From an uncultured Acetatifactor sp. (lineage in GTDB: Bacteria; Bacillota; Clostridia; Lachnospirales; Lachnospiraceae), in NCBI GenBank assembly GCA_910585615.1, contig CAJUFO010000134.1:1-6587 (forward strand): DNA of 6,587 nt. Direction: 5' to 3'. The translations under genes were made by a program, and so were the position numbers. The notes under the pieces were generated by a model. That model was not told where the DNA came from. It searched no databases and was given only the letters and a program-made list of their open reading frames with translations. Shown piece after piece: positions 5,474-6,587 of this stretch (positions within the stretch are counted from its first letter, which is position 1; every line of letters starts with the position of its first letter).

Positions 5474-6158
5474 CATGGGCGCCCACATTCTTTTTCGCGC
5501 TCCTGTCCATCTCCTTCATATCGACGGGCGGCTGGAACTCGATGACCACGGTGGTCCCCCTGATCCAGGGCAGATGATCCTCGAAGATGTCCGCCGAGTT
5601 CACGATTACCATGGGGACGATGGGCACGCCCCCCTTTTCCGCTATCTTGAAGCTCCCTTCGTGGAAAGGCAGGAAAGTGTCATTCACCTTGTTGCGTGTC
5701 CCTTCCGGAAAGATGCACATGGACACGCCCTTCTTCACCTCTTCCACCCCCGCCAGGATAGTCTTCAACCCTTCCTTGATATTGTCCCTGTCCAGGAACA
5801 GGCAGTGGATGTTGCGCATCCAGTTGCTCAGCAGCGGATAGCGCAGCATCTCTTTTTTCGCCACATAGCCCGTGATTCCGGGGAAATGGGAATAGGTGAG
5901 CACGATATCGAAATAGCTGCGGTGGTTCCCCACGAAAAGGACGGCGCTGTCCGAGGGGATGTTCTCCTGCCCCCTGACGATGAGCTTCGTGCCCGCCAGC
6001 CAGGCGATGCAGCGGAAGCCCCAGCCTACCAGCGCCTTGGAGAGGCGGTCTCTGTGCCCGGGGTTGCGCTTTCCGATGAAATGCTCCGCTATCAGCACGG
6101 GGATGGAGAGAAGCAGGAACAAAAATAAATAGATTGCCACTAAAACGAGTCGTATCAT
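5400..6158 (-). CDS. plsC: 1-acyl-sn-glycerol-3-phosphate acyltransferase (PlsC/LPLAT family)
   Basis: This 252-aa membrane enzyme probably acylates lysophosphatidic acid to phosphatidic acid for phospholipid synthesis. An N-terminal hydrophobic helix (about 4-24) anchors it. The acyltransferase blocks appear in order: NHRSYFD (78-84, the catalytic NHx4D with His79 and Asp84), FLDRDN (121-126), FPEGTR (150-155) and VPIVPMVIV (178-186). The length is normal for the family. The start is supported by AGGAAAGG about 8 bases upstream on the minus strand. It converges on the kinase gene, with the last 74 bp of the two overlapping, and diverges from the lipoprotein gene. The exact acyl acceptor is not provable from sequence, so a related lysophospholipid acyltransferase is possible. 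Confidence 0.9.
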   Translation of the reverse strand: MIRLVLVAIYLFLFLLLSIPVLIAEHFIGKRNPGHRDRLSKALVGWGFRCIAWLAGTKLIVRGQENIPSDSAVLFVGNHRSYFDIVLTYSHFPGITGYVAKKEMLRYPLLSNWMRNIHCLFLDRDNIKEGLKTILAGVEEVKKGVSMCIFPEGTRNKVNDTFLPFHEGSFKIAEKGGVPIVPMVIVNSADIFEDHLPWIRGTTVVIEFQPPVDMKEMDRSAKKNVGAHVSGLISKRYFELKGEYFPALSAKQ

Positions 6159-6197
6159 AATATCAGCCTTTCCTGTAGATGATAAGAGATTTTCTCT

Positions 6198-6226
6198 ATT
6201 CTAGCATAGAAATCCACGGCTGTACA
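6198..6226 (-). promoter_or_regulatory. Probable sigma-A promoter of plsC
   Basis: Read on the minus strand, TGTACA (6226-6221, 4 of 6 matches to the -35 consensus) is followed after 17 bp by TAGAAT (6203-6198). The -10 box is preceded by TGC, an extended -10 motif that would compensate for the weak -35. The predicted start lies about 30-35 bases before the plsC ATG. Confidence 0.55.
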
Positions 6227-6245
6227 TAAAATAGAATAAAATAGA
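6226..6245 (+). repeat. Tandem 10-bp AT-rich repeat in the divergent intergenic region
   Basis: ATAAAATAGA occurs twice back to back (6226-6235 and 6236-6245). The stretch offers -10-like hexamers for the rightward lipoprotein gene (TAAAAT at 6227 and 6237, TAGAAT at 6232), but none has a good -35, so the rightward promoter is not assigned. Confidence 0.6.
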
Positions 6246-6267
6246 AGAAAGTTTGTGAGGTCTATCA

Positions 6268-6587
6268 TTGAAGAAGACAGGATTGTGCATACTGCTGATA
6301 GCCTGCATGCTGTTCGTTTCCGGCTGTACGCTGACGAGCCAGGAGAAGATTAAGCTCCGCGACCTGAATTTCACTGTGCTCAGCCAGGAGATGATACCGG
6401 AGCAGCTGCTGCCCATTCTGGAGGAGAAGAAGGCGGCGCCCTTCCAGATTACCTACACGGACAACGCGAACCTGTACATATGCGTGGGATACGGAGAGCA
6501 GGAGACCGGGGGCTACAGCATCGCGGTAGATGAACTGTACCTGACTGATGACGAAATCATAATCGATACCAGCCTGCTGGGGCCGGA
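6268..6587 (+). CDS. Lipoprotein with PrcB-like C-terminal region (partial, 3' end outside window)
   Basis: The frame opens at a TTG with GTGAGG seven bases upstream and is open to the end of the window (106 codons). The product begins MKKTG, then a hydrophobic stretch and a lipobox VSGC with Cys at residue 19, so it is predicted to be exported, lipid-anchored after signal peptidase II cleavage, and exposed on the outer face of the membrane. The first Met codon downstream (6307) lies inside the hydrophobic segment and would spoil the signal peptide, which favours TTG. The segment from about residue 70 (YICVGYGEQETGGYSIAVDE, then ITSL-like strands) resembles the PrcB C-terminal domain, found in small surface proteins of Firmicutes and first named for a protease-complex subunit. 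Its role here is unknown. It is transcribed away from plsC. Confidence 0.75.
   Translation, partial: MKKTGLCILLIACMLFVSGCTLTSQEKIKLRDLNFTVLSQEMIPEQLLPILEEKKAAPFQITYTDNANLYICVGYGEQETGGYSIAVDELYLTDDEIIIDTSLLGP

Noticed and set aside
5471..5496. TGGGCGCCCA palindrome followed by CATTCTTTTT, considered as the kinase terminator
   Set aside because: The palindrome has no room for a loop and would give a stem of only about four pairs, and it lies inside plsC coding sequence.
5475..6128. Plus-strand open frame (217 codons) opposite plsC
   Set aside because: The minus strand carries NHx4D, FPEGTR and a good ribosome binding site; the plus-strand product is His-rich and shows no domain.

Overview
The window comes from a GC-rich, Gram-positive type bacterium. 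The best guess is a gut Clostridium of the Lachnospiraceae (cluster XIVa) kind. The reasons are a VanR/VanS-like regulator pair of Firmicute type, a ddl-murF pair, TTG starts, a PrcB-type lipoprotein, and an intergenic element that looks like ones I associate with that family. The placement is inference; no rRNA or other marker gene is present.

Layout. Positions 1-420 hold the C-terminal end of an amidohydrolase, closed by a terminator-like hairpin that overlaps its stop codon. Positions 421-708 have no gene. They contain a dense set of hairpins (about 473-583), then a near-consensus sigma-A promoter whose -35 box lies in the arm of the last hairpin, then a leader of roughly 95 nt. This promoter drives ddl (709-1737, D-alanine--D-alanine ligase) and, after a 163-nt spacer, probably murF (1901-3463). 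The two enzymes act in succession: Ddl makes D-Ala-D-Ala and MurF attaches it to the UDP-MurNAc-tripeptide. MurF carries a long insert with a 39-bp-period repeat and a hairpin.

Positions 3464-3558 hold the control region of a two-component system: phased 11-bp repeats, a -10 box and a leader hairpin. The response regulator (3559-4251) and histidine kinase (4241-5473) strongly resemble VanR and VanS of acquired glycopeptide resistance. No vanH, D-Ala-D-Lac or D-Ala-D-Ser ligase, vanX or vanT is visible here, and the adjacent Ddl has the tyrosine-containing FYDY loop expected of an ordinary D-Ala-D-Ala enzyme. The system may therefore sense envelope stress or control neighbouring wall genes rather than a classical van cassette.

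The kinase gene runs tail to tail into a minus-strand PlsC-type acyltransferase (6158-5400), with a 74-bp coding overlap. Divergent from plsC, a lipoprotein gene with a PrcB-like region begins at a TTG (6268) and runs off the end of the window. Most of the window thus concerns the cell envelope: peptidoglycan precursors, envelope sensing, phospholipid synthesis and a surface lipoprotein.
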